This document shows, piece by piece, positions 27,554 through 35,770 of a stretch of DNA of 64,000 nucleotides. The position numbers were made by a program, and so were the translations under genes. A model generated the notes under the pieces. The model had not been told where the DNA came from. It worked only from the letters and a program-made list of their open reading frames with translations, and ran no database searches. The first letter of the stretch is position 1; each line of letters begins with the position of its first letter. The stretch spans positions 3,679,206 to 3,743,205 of the forward strand of contig NZ_CP018477.1 in assembly GCF_002277955.1 (NCBI RefSeq). Reading direction: 5' to 3'. Origin of the DNA: Thermogutta terrifontis. GTDB taxonomy: Bacteria > Planctomycetota > Planctomycetia > Pirellulales > Thermoguttaceae.

Positions 27554-28441
27554 ATGAACAGCAACGCAGAGCAGATTGAAGCGCTTCGCTGGAAGAAGTT
27601 CCAAGTTCTGGACGATGGTTTCGTTGCACTTGTGGATGTCATGGGAGATGACTCGGCCATTGTCCAGGCTGCCCGCGTCAGTTATGGGGCGGGCACCAAA
27701 ACTGTCTCCGATGACCGAACGCTCATCCGTTACCTCATGCGGCACCGCCACACGACGCCTTTCGAGATGGCCGAAATCAAGCTTCTGGTGCGGGTGCCGA
27801 TGGATATCTGGCGGCAGTGGATTCGGCATCGCACGGCCTCGGTGAATGAATACAGCACGCGATACTCGATCGCCATCGATGCTGCACACCGCACCCCGCC
27901 CGACGGTTGGCGGCGGCAATCAAGGAACAACCGGCAGGGAAGTGAGGGGTTTCTCGACCCCGAAATCGGTCGACAGCTCAGCGAGGAAGAGCGAGAACTC
28001 CAGGAATACGCCCGCCGGGTGTACCAGCATCGACTTGAGTTAGGCGTGGCGCGAGAACAGGCGCGTAAGGATTTGCCGCTCTCCACTTACACGGAGGCCT
28101 ACTGGAAAATCGATCTTCATAATCTTCTCCATTTTCTCGAATTGCGCATGGATCCGCACGCGCAGTGGGAAATCGCTCAGTATGCGCAGGTGATAGGGCA
28201 CGAAATCGTGGCACGGCTTTTCCCCATCACCTGGGAAGCATTTCTGGATTATCGCTTGCAAAGCGTGGTGCTGTCCCGCCTGGACTGCGAAGTAATTCAC
28301 AAGTTGGCGTCGCGCGGGCGGATACCGGCGACGGAGGAAGATTTCATGGAGTTGCAGCACCCGTCTTGGCAAGGACTTTCCCGCTGCCGGGAACGGGACG
28401 AGTGTTTGGAGAAACTTCGCAAGCTGGGGCTGGTCCAGTGA
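27554..28441 (+). CDS. thyX: FAD-dependent thymidylate synthase
   Basis: 295 residues. The ThyX signature RHRxxSxNExSxRYS is complete at 91-105 (RHRTASVNEYSTRYS). It methylates dUMP to dTMP using methylenetetrahydrofolate, FAD and NAD(P)H, replacing ThyA. A second conserved block, ARKDLPLSTYTEAYWKIDLHNLLHFLELR, carries the substrate- and flavin-binding residues. The ATG at 27554 has no strong Shine-Dalgarno. Longer than many ThyX proteins (about 220-250 residues), mainly in the middle and at the C-terminus. Confidence 0.95.
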   Translation: MNSNAEQIEALRWKKFQVLDDGFVALVDVMGDDSAIVQAARVSYGAGTKTVSDDRTLIRYLMRHRHTTPFEMAEIKLLVRVPMDIWRQWIRHRTASVNEYSTRYSIAIDAAHRTPPDGWRRQSRNNRQGSEGFLDPEIGRQLSEEERELQEYARRVYQHRLELGVAREQARKDLPLSTYTEAYWKIDLHNLLHFLELRMDPHAQWEIAQYAQVIGHEIVARLFPITWEAFLDYRLQSVVLSRLDCEVIHKLASRGRIPATEEDFMELQHPSWQGLSRCRERDECLEKLRKLGLVQ

Positions 28442-28663
28442 GTTAGGGCGGTCCGTGCTTTCCACACGGGCTCTCCCTACCGAGAATAAGCTTCAGCACG
28501 ATTTGTTCTTTTCTGCCGTTTGTAGTCCCCAGTCTTCAGAAGTGATCTTGGGAAAATGTAGGGCTCCCGGTAAGATTCAGGGAGTTATTAAACGACGGCT
28601 GGCAGAATGTAAAGACGGCGGGCTGCAAGCAAACGGCCCTTTCCTTTCAGGAGGAGCGGATCC

Positions 28664-29710
28664 ATGGTGTGTTCCCGGCCAGGGGATGGCCCTCGGTTTT
28701 TCGCCGTGTCACGGTGGTTTTGTCTCGGGAGTGCGATTACCCTTTTGACGCTTCTTGGTTTAAACGACGCATCCGGCCAGGTTCCCGCCGGCGGTGCAGG
28801 ACAGTCCGCTATTCCTCCACGAGGCAACGAGGGTTATGTTCCGCCCGCCGCTGCGCAGGCGCCAGCCGTGCCGAATCCGAGCCAGCCAATTACCCCCAAC
28901 GACGCGCAATCGACCAATGCCCTGCTACCGCCTCCGTTCACATTAACTCCCTACGAGCAAGAGCAACTTGATCGGGTGCTCCGCGCGTGGGAAGAAAGAA
29001 GTTCCCGCATCAAGACGTTCGAATGCGAATTCACGCGGTGGGAATTTGACCCCGTGTGGGGACCGCCCAATCAGCCGAAGCGCATCACGCGCGGCAGAAT
29101 CCTGTATTCGGCACCGGACAAAGGGCTATTTCGGGTGGACGAAGAGGTTGTGGAAAACCGCTGGCAACCCGCGGCGCATCCTGAGCGCTGGGTGTGCGAT
29201 GGTCGCGCCGTGTATGAATACCGATTTGAGACCAAGCAGATTGTGGAAACCCCGCTTCCCCCCGAACTTCAGGGGAAGGCAATCACCGAGGGACCTCTGC
29301 CATTTCTGTTTGGTGCGGAAGCCGAATCCCTCAAGCGACGTTACTACATGAGGATCATCACTCCTCAAAATGTGAAGGATGAAATCTGGCTGGAGGCGTT
29401 TCCCCGGTATCAGCGGGAGGCGGCCAATTTTCAGAGGGCGCAGCTTATTTTAAAGCTGCCTGCACTGGATATTTATGCCCTTCAGCTTTACCACCCCAGT
29501 GCCCAACCCAACACGCAGTCCCGGACCGTATTCCAGTTTGATCGCATCAAAGTGAATGCCTTCGACCCGCTACGGATTTTCAAAGAGGATCCATTCAGGC
29601 CGATTTTGCCCGATCCGTCCTGGGCGAAGGTGACAGAACCGGCATCGGCCTCACCCTCTGGCACTCCGCCGCACCTGGGCCAGCAACCTCAGGCGATCCG
29701 TCCCCAGTAA
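28664..29710 (+). CDS. TIGR03009-like planctomycete exported protein
   Basis: 348 residues. A hydrophobic signal region (about 17-38, ending LNDASGQ) and a Pro/Ala/Gln-rich linker (about 40-95). The globular domain starts at LTPYEQEQLDRVLRAWEERSSRIKTFECEFTRWEFD. It matches what I know of TIGR03009, a domain found in multiple copies in planctomycete genomes, with a LolA/outer-membrane-carrier-like beta fold (FTRGRILYSAPDKGLFRV, WVCDGRAVYEYRFETKQI). The role is unknown; lipoprotein or lipid carriage is only a structural analogy. AGGAG lies ~8 bases before the ATG. Confidence 0.8.
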   Translation: MVCSRPGDGPRFFAVSRWFCLGSAITLLTLLGLNDASGQVPAGGAGQSAIPPRGNEGYVPPAAAQAPAVPNPSQPITPNDAQSTNALLPPPFTLTPYEQEQLDRVLRAWEERSSRIKTFECEFTRWEFDPVWGPPNQPKRITRGRILYSAPDKGLFRVDEEVVENRWQPAAHPERWVCDGRAVYEYRFETKQIVETPLPPELQGKAITEGPLPFLFGAEAESLKRRYYMRIITPQNVKDEIWLEAFPRYQREAANFQRAQLILKLPALDIYALQLYHPSAQPNTQSRTVFQFDRIKVNAFDPLRIFKEDPFRPILPDPSWAKVTEPASASPSGTPPHLGQQPQAIRPQ

Positions 29711-30040
29711 ACTCAAGCAATTTGCCTCCCACACAACAGCACTGGCGACCTTACCTCGTAAATGACTCGAAGAAGTCTGGTAATGCGACCACCAAGCGAC
29801 GGGCACCTCTCTCACCACCTTCTGTGCCTCCTCAGGTAGTCTGATCAAGGTGACGAGTAACCTGGTCCCCGAGGTCTCGATGAGGCTTTCGGTGGATAGC
29901 GAAGTGCCGATCTTCGGGCACAGGGGACGTAGCGTGGGCCACGTTGGAAAAGGAATTATCTTCGGATCTGCGTGTTCAGCCAAAGAAACTTTGCCGGTTC
30001 TGCGTGAGTTCGGATTTTCAATCGACTCTCGTAACTTCAC
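29651..30040 (-). CDS. Doubtful small protein downstream of candidate RNA
   Basis: 129-codon frame with GTG start at 30040, read away from the candidate structured RNA, whose U tract ends 25 bases upstream. The N-terminal ~110 residues have an ordinary protein composition (AEHADPKIIPFPTWPTLRPL; TRLLVTLIRLPEEAQKVV), but there is no Shine-Dalgarno. Its end overlaps the tail of the gene on the other strand by 60 bases. No domain recognised. It may be a chance frame. Confidence 0.25.
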   Translation of the reverse strand: MKLRESIENPNSRRTGKVSLAEHADPKIIPFPTWPTLRPLCPKIGTSLSTESLIETSGTRLLVTLIRLPEEAQKVVREVPVAWWSHYQTSSSHLRGKVASAVVWEANCLSLLGTDRLRLLAQVRRSARG

Positions 30041-30064
30041 ATGACGATTGACCGTCTATAGGAT

Positions 30065-30202
30065 AAAAAAAGCCGCGCTCGGTCATTGGCTGGAGCAGGT
30101 CGGGGCCTCCAATTCCCCATCAGGCAACCAATCCGTGACCCATGTGGGGTATCGGGTGACACACATGGGCGCGCAGCACCTGTCCGAATGACCGAGCGCG
30201 GC
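30065..30202 (-). ncRNA. Candidate structured RNA with three-way junction and U7 tail
   Basis: A perfect 16-bp inverted repeat (30072-30087 with 30187-30202, sequence AATGACCGAGCGCGGC) encloses 99 bases that can fold further. A second stem is GGA-bulge-CAGGT (30092-30100) with ACCTGTCC (30178-30185). Hairpins are GGGG/CCCC (30102-30105/30115-30118) and CCCATGTG/CACATGGG (30139-30146/30162-30169). On the minus strand the last stem runs straight into seven U (30065-30071), like an intrinsic terminator. I could not match it to 6S, SRP, tmRNA or RNase P RNA. It could instead be a small inverted-repeat element. Confidence 0.5.
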
Positions 30203-30413
30203 CAGGATTCCGTTCCACCCACCGGCCGAGCGGGCCGCCATCCTTGAACTGCTCATTCGTCCGTGAACGCGTCGGCGGCCGTACGGAATCACGACGGTTC
30301 GCCGATCTTCCCCTGTCGTCCTTGCGTTATTTCGCTGCTTCCCTTTCCCCCCCCGTCTCAGACCTACCTTCCTCCCAAATTCTTGGACTCTTCAGGCCAA
30401 TGCCCGCCGGGAA
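30203..30413. other. Spacer between mraZ-like gene and candidate RNA
   Basis: GC-rich, with no gene. A GGCCCGCTCGGCC stretch near 30222-30238 partly resembles the neighbouring closing stem of the candidate RNA. No convincing promoter for the RNA was found. Confidence 0.3.
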
Positions 30414-30896
30414 CTACTGGGCCAGGCTTTCGTACAATCTGGCAAATCTCGGCATGGCCTTTTCCAGGTATTTCTTCCAATGTTCGGGATGCCAAATTTC
30501 GACGCAAACAGCCGCTCCCACCACCATCACTTCACCGCCGGCTTCAACGGCAAGAAACTCCCTGAAACCTTCCGGGATGACGATCCGACCGCGTTGTGCA
30601 ACGGGAACAGTTCGGAAGCGGCTGGAGAGGAGCCGCCCAAAACGCTGCACATCGGAAAGCCGCGTGTCCAGCCTTCCCATTTGGACTTTTTGTCGGATCA
30701 GCTCCACGCCGGCTTCCCAACGCGTTCGCCAGTTTTGTTGGCTCCATAAACTCAGACAACCTCGCCTCTCCTTGACCAGAACACACTCTTTCGCGTCGGG
30801 AGCCAGTAAGTCCATCAATTCGTTGGGAATGGAGAGCCGATATCGCTCGTCCAGAGCACGCACATATTCCCCGAGGATTAAGGGAGTTTGCGACAT
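30414..30896 (-). CDS. MraZ-like transcriptional regulator
   Basis: 160 residues with two SpoVT-AbrB-type half domains, as in MraZ: ILGEYVRALDERYRLSIPNELMDLL (about 7-31) and TVPVAQRGRIVIPEGFREFLAV (about 96-117). MraZ usually heads the division/cell-wall cluster and represses it by binding GTGGG-type repeats. Here it stands alone with no rsmH, ftsI or mur genes. A single GTGGG lies upstream, near 30958-30962 on the minus strand. The start ATG is at 30896. It may have a role other than dcw control. Confidence 0.82.
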   Translation of the reverse strand: MSQTPLILGEYVRALDERYRLSIPNELMDLLAPDAKECVLVKERRGCLSLWSQQNWRTRWEAGVELIRQKVQMGRLDTRLSDVQRFGRLLSSRFRTVPVAQRGRIVIPEGFREFLAVEAGGEVMVVGAAVCVEIWHPEHWKKYLEKAMPRFARLYESLAQ

Positions 30897-30932
30897 CGGC
30901 CTGAGTTCGTTTTTCGTCGTGCTCTCTTTTTA

Positions 30933-31142
30933 TCACACTGCCATGTTTTGGGCAAGATACCCACAAAACTTGCCATCTTTGAGTGCTAGATGGGATGCAA
31001 ACCCATATGCAACGAGTTTAGCTTTCTCCGTTTCGTCTGCAAGATCACCCAAACAAATTTTTTCGTCGCGCAATCCCATGCGCAACAACGCAGCGGCGAT
31101 GATCTTGTTCGTATCACTTGTGTCCCGGTGAGTAGCAGTCAC
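30933..31142 (-). CDS. Possible small protein upstream of mraZ-like gene
   Basis: 69 codons with balanced composition unlike the chance frames around it (NKIIAAALLRMGLRDEKICLG, KLVAYGFASHLALKDGKF). GTG start at 31142 with GGAAG 9 bases before it; it ends 36 bases before the mraZ-like start. The sense of the frame continues about 20 codons upstream without a start. No family recognised; it could be real, a gene remnant, or chance. Confidence 0.35.
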   Translation of the reverse strand: MTATHRDTSDTNKIIAAALLRMGLRDEKICLGDLADETEKAKLVAYGFASHLALKDGKFCGYLAQNMAV

Positions 31143-31547
31143 AAGCGTGCTTCCGTTGCGCTGCTGACGCTTGAAATCGGTCTGCGCAGATGCCCGGCCG
31201 CGGCTTCAGCGCGGATGGAGAGCGGCCGTTCCGAGCAAACTTGCGACAGACCGCCGACGAGTCCCCAAAGCTCTGGCAACGCCATCGATTCAGAAGCCGT
31301 AAGAGTGCCTTTGTTAGTTTCAGATCGGTTCAGATTGAGCACGCAATGATTGCGCGAGGACCGTTTGCGGACTGCGGCAACTAGCGTGTTGCCAATCGCT
31401 TGTCTTGGCACGCCGCTGTGGCGTGCAGCGAACCACCGGACAGGACCGAATGCAGGTTCATCGTCGGTAAATTCCGCAAAATTCGTGGATCCGATTCTGT
31501 TTTGCGGTTTTTGAGGAACGAACGACTGGGATTTTTGTTTGTTGTTT
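31143..31547. other. Gene-poor stretch
   Basis: No supported gene. A 7-bp hairpin GCACGCC/GGCGTGC lies at 31408-31426 without a T tract. Base composition shifts to AT-rich from about 31490. Confidence 0.35.
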
Positions 31548-31577
31548 TTGACAAAATAGTGAGCTAAGAAATAGATA
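31548..31577 (+). promoter_or_regulatory. Candidate promoter for Cys-rich exported protein
   Basis: A perfect TTGACA at 31548-31553 in an AT-rich tract, with TAGATA at 31572-31577 after 18 bases. The coding start is 70 bases downstream. Confidence 0.45.
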
Positions 31578-31647
31578 TAGAAAGATGAGCCCAGTTCGTT
31601 GGCCAGCCGTCTTGGGCTCGAACCAGCAAAAAAGGAGAACAAAAGTC

Positions 31648-32562
31648 ATGCGATTGGCGAAGCGCTTGTTCCTGGCGAGTGTGTGCTGTGTCGTGCTAGC
31701 ACTGAACTCGCCCGCACAGGTCTTACGGAATCTGGGGCCGAGAGACAAAGGTCAGCCTGTGCCCCAAAATGAACCAACCCCAGCGGTGCCCCAACGGCCA
31801 AAGAGACTTCCGTTTCCTTTACCTCAGGTGGTAAAGCCTGCTCCCACGACGGAAGAGACAAAAGCGCATCAGCCAGGCCCGGGTTCCGCACAAACCCCAG
31901 AAGGCAATGGAAAGAGGGACGTGGGACGAGGCATGGTCATTGCCCGCCCCACCCGGGTGATCATCGTTAACGACGGCAACCAGGTGGCGGTTCAGGCCTC
32001 GCAACAGATCGAGGAAATGCTCCGACCTGCGATCGAGGAATTGAGCAGGGGAGGCAAGATTACCAAAGCCGACGCAGCACGGAAGTTGAATGGGGATAAT
32101 CGGCTCATACGAGGGCCGCGTGCTCCCCAGGGAGTTCAGGAGGATGATACGCACAAATTGGCGGAGATGCTTGCCAAGTGGCTGGAAAAGTATCCCGTCC
32201 GGACCTTGGGAATCGTCGTCACTGTACCCACTGAGAAGAACAAGCCACCCGCGTGTCCACCGCCCGGCTGCGGCTGCACCCAGGAGCCGGGTATTTCGAT
32301 GTCGTGCGACTGTGGACTTTCGCGAGGCTGGTGCTTCTGCCTGTTCTGCATGTACTATCCGCTTCCCGATCCAACTCCCCGCATGTCCGACGGTGCAGAG
32401 CCATCCGGGCCACGGAATGTGGACCTGATCGTGATCGTTCGCACCCCGGAGACGTCTTCCGCAGTTCTTCAGCATCTGTGGAACTCTGGCCAAGAAGAGT
32501 TGCGAACAATAAGTCCGACCGCTTCATCCCTCGTGATCAAAACTAAGAGCTGTCCTCCGTGA
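31648..32562 (+). CDS. Exported Cys-rich protein, function unknown
   Basis: 304 residues from the ATG at 31648 (AAAGGAG 11 bases upstream). Clear signal peptide (MRLAKRLFLASVCCVVLALN, cleavage near SPAQ). A Pro/Gln-rich linker follows to about 95, then an alpha/beta-looking region (MVIARPTRVIIVNDGNQVAV; EEMLRPAIEELSRGGKITKADAARKL). Next comes a cluster of eight Cys at 203, 208, 210, 220, 222, 229, 231 and 234, including CPPPGCGC and CDC, suggesting disulfides or metal binding outside the cell. No family recognised. It ends ahead of a strong terminator. Confidence 0.7.
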   Translation: MRLAKRLFLASVCCVVLALNSPAQVLRNLGPRDKGQPVPQNEPTPAVPQRPKRLPFPLPQVVKPAPTTEETKAHQPGPGSAQTPEGNGKRDVGRGMVIARPTRVIIVNDGNQVAVQASQQIEEMLRPAIEELSRGGKITKADAARKLNGDNRLIRGPRAPQGVQEDDTHKLAEMLAKWLEKYPVRTLGIVVTVPTEKNKPPACPPPGCGCTQEPGISMSCDCGLSRGWCFCLFCMYYPLPDPTPRMSDGAEPSGPRNVDLIVIVRTPETSSAVLQHLWNSGQEELRTISPTASSLVIKTKSCPP

Positions 32563-32731
32563 GCGGGGATTTCCTGGTTCGCGGCCGGGCGCAGCAGGTT
32601 ATGACCTGTACATAGCTTGTGACGCGTGGTTGTGAAGCACCCACCTGTTTGCCAGCTCTAGTTGGGCGGTGTTAGCTCGGCTGTGGATGCCAGGGTCGTG
32701 GCCCGCGATTCAGGTCGTTCCATTGGTTGAC
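32563..32731. other. Spacer before terminator
   Basis: No gene seen between the Cys-rich protein and the terminator at 32732. The whole gap to hemL is 321 bases. Confidence 0.35.
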
Positions 32732-32764
32732 ACTCCCTGAATGATTTTCAGGGAGTTTTCTTTT
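32732..32764 (+). terminator. Rho-independent terminator
   Basis: A 10-bp perfect stem, ACTCCCTGAA (32732-32741) / TTCAGGGAGT (32747-32756), loop TGATT, then TTTCTTTT. Confidence 0.88.
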
Positions 32765-32883
32765 CTTGCCATCATGGGAAATCCGCTATTTCCCGGCTAA
32801 GATGAGTTTTCTCCAATCACGCAGCGAACCTGGTGCTGTCCGAGTATCCCCAGTGTCGCAAAAACAGGAGATGGAGGCGCATT

Positions 32884-34182
32884 ATGCGATGGGAGCGTAG
32901 CCGCGTGGCTTTCGAGCGAGCGAAACGAGTCATACCGGGTGGGGTCAATAGTCCGGCGCGAGCATTCGGCGCGGTAGGGGGCCACCCGATCGTGATCGAG
33001 CGGGGAGAGGGTTGTCGCCTCTACGATATCGATGGGAATTCCTACATTGATTACGTGCTTTCCTGGGGGCCGATGATTCTTGGACACGCCCATCCGGCCG
33101 TCGTCTCTGCGCTCGAGCGTGCCATTCATCGTGGAACAAGTTTTGGAGCTCCTACCGAGTTGGAAACGCAACTCGCCGAAGTTGTCTGTCGGCTCGTGCC
33201 CTCCGTGGAAAAGGTCCGCTTTGTCAATTCCGGTACCGAGGCCACCATGAGCGCTATCCGTCTCGCGCGGGCTTACACCGGCCGGGACAAAATCGTCAAA
33301 TTTGCCGGGAATTACCATGGCCACGTGGATTGCCTTCTCGTGGCGGCAGGGAGTTCCGCAGCCACGCTGGGGGTGCCCACGTCCCCAGGCGTGACGCACG
33401 CAGCTGCCAAAGATACTCTCGTTCTGCGGTACAACGACGTCGGGCAACTCGAAGACGCGTTCAACCAGCATGGCCACGAGATCGCAGCGGTGATTGTGGA
33501 GCCGGTTGCGGGAAATATGGGCTGCGTGCCCGCCGATGTTGCCTTCCTCAGGAAACTGCGGGAATTAACCACCGCGTTTGGATCGCTCCTCATTTTTGAT
33601 GAAGTGATGACCGGATTTCGTGTGGCGCTGGGAGGCGCACAGAGCCTCTTGGGTATTTTGCCGGATTTAACCACGCTGGGAAAAATCATCGGCGGGGGCC
33701 TGCCTGTGGGAGCTTACGGTGGGCGGACTGAAATAATGGACCACATCCTGCCTGTCGGCAAAGTGTTCCAGGCGGGCACTCTGAGCGGCAACCCACTGGC
33801 GATGGCAGCTGGTCTGGCCACGCTTCAGGTCCTGGAACAGGAAAACCCTTATCCCGAACTGGAAAAGCGTTCTCAACAACTGGCGGACGGGCTCTTGTCT
33901 CTGGCGGCTCGGGCTGGGATTCCTGTTCAAGTTCAGCGCTGTGGATCGATGCTCACCTTGTTTTTCAATTCGCAGCCGGTCCGCGATTGGGATACGGCCT
34001 CACAATGTGACGTGAAACAGTTCGCTCAATTCTTTTGGGCGATGCTTGAAAGAGGAGTTTATCTCCCGTGCAGCCAGTACGAGGCATGGTTCCTCTCCAC
34101 AGTGCACTCGGAGAGGGAGATAGACCAGACACTCGAAGCAGCGGAGGCGGCGTTCGGGCAATTGCGAACACGTGATTCCTAG
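32884..34182 (+). CDS. hemL: Glutamate-1-semialdehyde 2,1-aminomutase
   Basis: 432 residues, the family length. A PLP enzyme that makes 5-aminolevulinate in the C5 heme pathway. N-terminal [17 protein letters not shown] and [11 protein letters not shown] are typical. [20 protein letters not shown] binds the cofactor phosphate, and [10 protein letters not shown] precedes the Schiff-base K267 in [17 protein letters not shown]. The ATG at 32884 has GGAGG 6 bases before it; a start at 32833 is unlikely. It converges on tsaB. Confidence 0.96.
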   Translation: MRWERSRVAFERAKRVIPGGVNSPARAFGAVGGHPIVIERGEGCRLYDIDGNSYIDYVLSWGPMILGHAHPAVVSALERAIHRGTSFGAPTELETQLAEVVCRLVPSVEKVRFVNSGTEATMSAIRLARAYTGRDKIVKFAGNYHGHVDCLLVAAGSSAATLGVPTSPGVTHAAAKDTLVLRYNDVGQLEDAFNQHGHEIAAVIVEPVAGNMGCVPADVAFLRKLRELTTAFGSLLIFDEVMTGFRVALGGAQSLLGILPDLTTLGKIIGGGLPVGAYGGRTEIMDHILPVGKVFQAGTLSGNPLAMAAGLATLQVLEQENPYPELEKRSQQLADGLLSLAARAGIPVQVQRCGSMLTLFFNSQPVRDWDTASQCDVKQFAQFFWAMLERGVYLPCSQYEAWFLSTVHSEREIDQTLEAAEAAFGQLRTRDS

Positions 34183-34220
34183 CCGCATAGCCTGCCGACG
34201 AGCCACCCCGAAACATTATC

Positions 34221-34919
34221 TCATGGATTTGCCAATCGGGGCGAGGTTCGCTTTTCCTCAGCGTAACTCGGCCGATAGTAGATGGGCTTGAGTGTCCACA
34301 CATCTCCGCGCTCTCCGGCCGAGTACCGCTGATAGGCCAATTGGGCAACGCTGGCAGCCGTAGGATCCCAAAGTTCTGGCTGGGCTACTGTGACCGCGGG
34401 ATTAACACTTTGTGCGAACCGATGGAGACCAGGGCCGGTTACGGCGACAGAGCCCCTCTGGAGCAACGCTTCAAGCCACTCCCGGAGATCGACAACCCCT
34501 GGGTCTTCCCAAAGCATCCAGCCGCGGTCGTCGGTCCACGTGTAAGCTCGGGCAACGATCTGACCTCGCTGCGCATCGCCGATCACGGCGAGATATTCTG
34601 CGATTCTCGGCGTCTGCCAAGCTAAGACGTCAAAAGTATTCAGGCCAAGAACTTCCGCACCGACGGCGTAAGCAAAAGTTTTGGCCGTGACCACCCCAAT
34701 CCGAACGCTTGTGAATTGGCCCGGACCGACGGTGACGCTCACCAGATCGACGTCCTTGGGGCTCCAATCCACCATTTGCAGAAGATCGCGAAGGGTGGGT
34801 GCCAGACTCGCCGCCGCCCGGGGGAATTCCGGAAGGCGAAGTTCACCCAAGATGGTCTGGTCACTGGCAACTGCCACGCTGCCGGGGACAGCGGTTGTCT
34901 CGATCGCAAGGATGTTCAC
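34221..34919 (-). CDS. tsaB: tRNA threonylcarbamoyladenosine biosynthesis protein TsaB
   Basis: 232 residues. The ASKHA-fold N-terminal half, MNILAIETTAVPGSVAVA, and the TsaB signature VSVTVGPGQFTSVRIGVVTAKTFAYA are present. The partner of TsaD and TsaE in making t6A37 of ANN-decoding tRNAs. Length agrees with E. coli TsaB (231). The ATG is at 34919. No tsaD or tsaE is in the window. It is divergent from the tRNA cluster. Confidence 0.92.
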   Translation of the reverse strand: MNILAIETTAVPGSVAVASDQTILGELRLPEFPRAAASLAPTLRDLLQMVDWSPKDVDLVSVTVGPGQFTSVRIGVVTAKTFAYAVGAEVLGLNTFDVLAWQTPRIAEYLAVIGDAQRGQIVARAYTWTDDRGWMLWEDPGVVDLREWLEALLQRGSVAVTGPGLHRFAQSVNPAVTVAQPELWDPTAASVAQLAYQRYSAGERGDVWTLKPIYYRPSYAEEKRTSPRLANP

Positions 34920-35204
34920 TGGTTGGGGCCCTCGCGTGATCCACGTTGAAAGCGAATGAAGAACCGACTATTCCCGGGCGTTTTTCTACGACCCGGTCCG
35001 GCGAGGTGGTATCCTCATCATGAACCTGCTGCCCCCGCCTCGGTTCCACATAAAATGAGCACTTAGCGGAATGTTTGGCCGTTGCATTAAGGTTGTTTTA
35101 ATGCAATAGAACCGAGGCGCAACGGCGAAGCACTGTTACTGCCGATCAAGGTAGGTCGTATAATACCGATTGGAAGAATCCCTATCAACCCGGCGGGGGA
35201 CACC
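34920..35204. other. Divergent control region, tsaB / tRNA cluster
   Basis: No gene. The hairpin TTGCATTAA/TTAATGCAA (35082-35090/35098-35106) has no T tract, and a second TATAAT lies at 35159-35164 with a poor -35. Either could influence tRNA expression. Confidence 0.35.
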
Positions 35205-35232
35205 TTGCATTGCCTCCACGGGGCGGTATATT
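35205..35232 (+). promoter_or_regulatory. Candidate promoter for tRNA-tuf operon
   Basis: TTGCAT (35205-35210), a 16-base spacer, TATATT (35227-35232). The predicted start is about 20 bases before tRNA-Thr. An alternative TATAAT lies at 35159-35164. Confidence 0.45.
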
Positions 35233-35259
35233 TATCGTTTACATTTCCCTTCGCCGAAC

Positions 35260-35332
35260 GCTAGCGTAGCTCAATCGGCAGAGCGGCTGACTTGTAATCA
35301 GCAGGTTGTGGGTTCGAGTCCCACCGTTAGCT
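35260..35332 (+). tRNA. tRNA-Thr (anticodon TGT)
   Basis: Acceptor GCTAGCG pairs with CGTTAGC (one G-U); the anticodon stem GCTGA/TCAGC encloses CTTGTAA. T-arm GTGGG-TTCGAGT-CCCAC. CCA is not encoded. First of four tRNAs ahead of tuf. Confidence 0.97.
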
Positions 35333-35391
35333 TTGCGGGCGAAGGGCGGCCGAACGGCGATAGACACTTGGCCCGCGTGTCATCAAGAGTT

Positions 35392-35474
35392 GGGGGGTTT
35401 CCCGAGTGGTCAAAGGGGTCAGACTGTAAATCTGATGGCTTACGCCTTCGCAGGTTCGAATCCTGCACCCCCCA
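35392..35474 (+). tRNA. tRNA-Tyr (anticodon GTA)
   Basis: Class II tRNA. Acceptor GGGGGGT pairs with ACCCCCC, discriminator A. Anticodon loop CTGTAAA between CAGA and TCTG; a long variable arm precedes the T-loop TTCGAAT. Confidence 0.97.
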
Positions 35475-35496
35475 TTGTGGCAAACGAAAGCCACTC

Positions 35497-35567
35497 GCGG
35501 GTGTAGCTCAACGGTAGAGCAGTAGCCTTCCAAGCTATTGACGGGGGTTCGACTCCCCTCACCCGCT
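35497..35567 (+). tRNA. tRNA-Gly (anticodon TCC)
   Basis: Acceptor GCGGGTG pairs perfectly with CACCCGC. Anticodon loop CTTCCAA gives TCC. T-loop TTCGACT. 71 bases. Confidence 0.97.
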
Positions 35568-35605
35568 CTGGCCCTGGGTGGCGACTTTCGGTGGCGAAGG
35601 CCGAT

Positions 35606-35678
<73 letters not shown>

Positions 35679-35770
35679 TATTGTGTTTCCGAGCCGGCCG
35701 GTTGAGTGGATTGTGTGATCAGGTAACTTAAGTTCGAGGTTCCAGACCAGAGAACGGAGATTGATCGAGA

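Noticed and set aside
30065-30202. Known RNA families for the candidate RNA (SRP, 6S, tmRNA, RNase P)
   Set aside because: The diagnostic loops and sizes of these families are missing, so I left it unclassified.
30083-30292. 69-codon minus-strand frame across the candidate RNA
   Set aside because: Trp-, Arg- and Ser-rich with no Shine-Dalgarno; the inverted repeats explain the region better.
31139-31642. 167-codon minus-strand frame ending with a GTGA overlap to the small frame at 30933-31142
   Set aside because: Composition is not protein-like and it crosses the promoter and start of the Cys-rich protein gene; the overlap alone is not enough.
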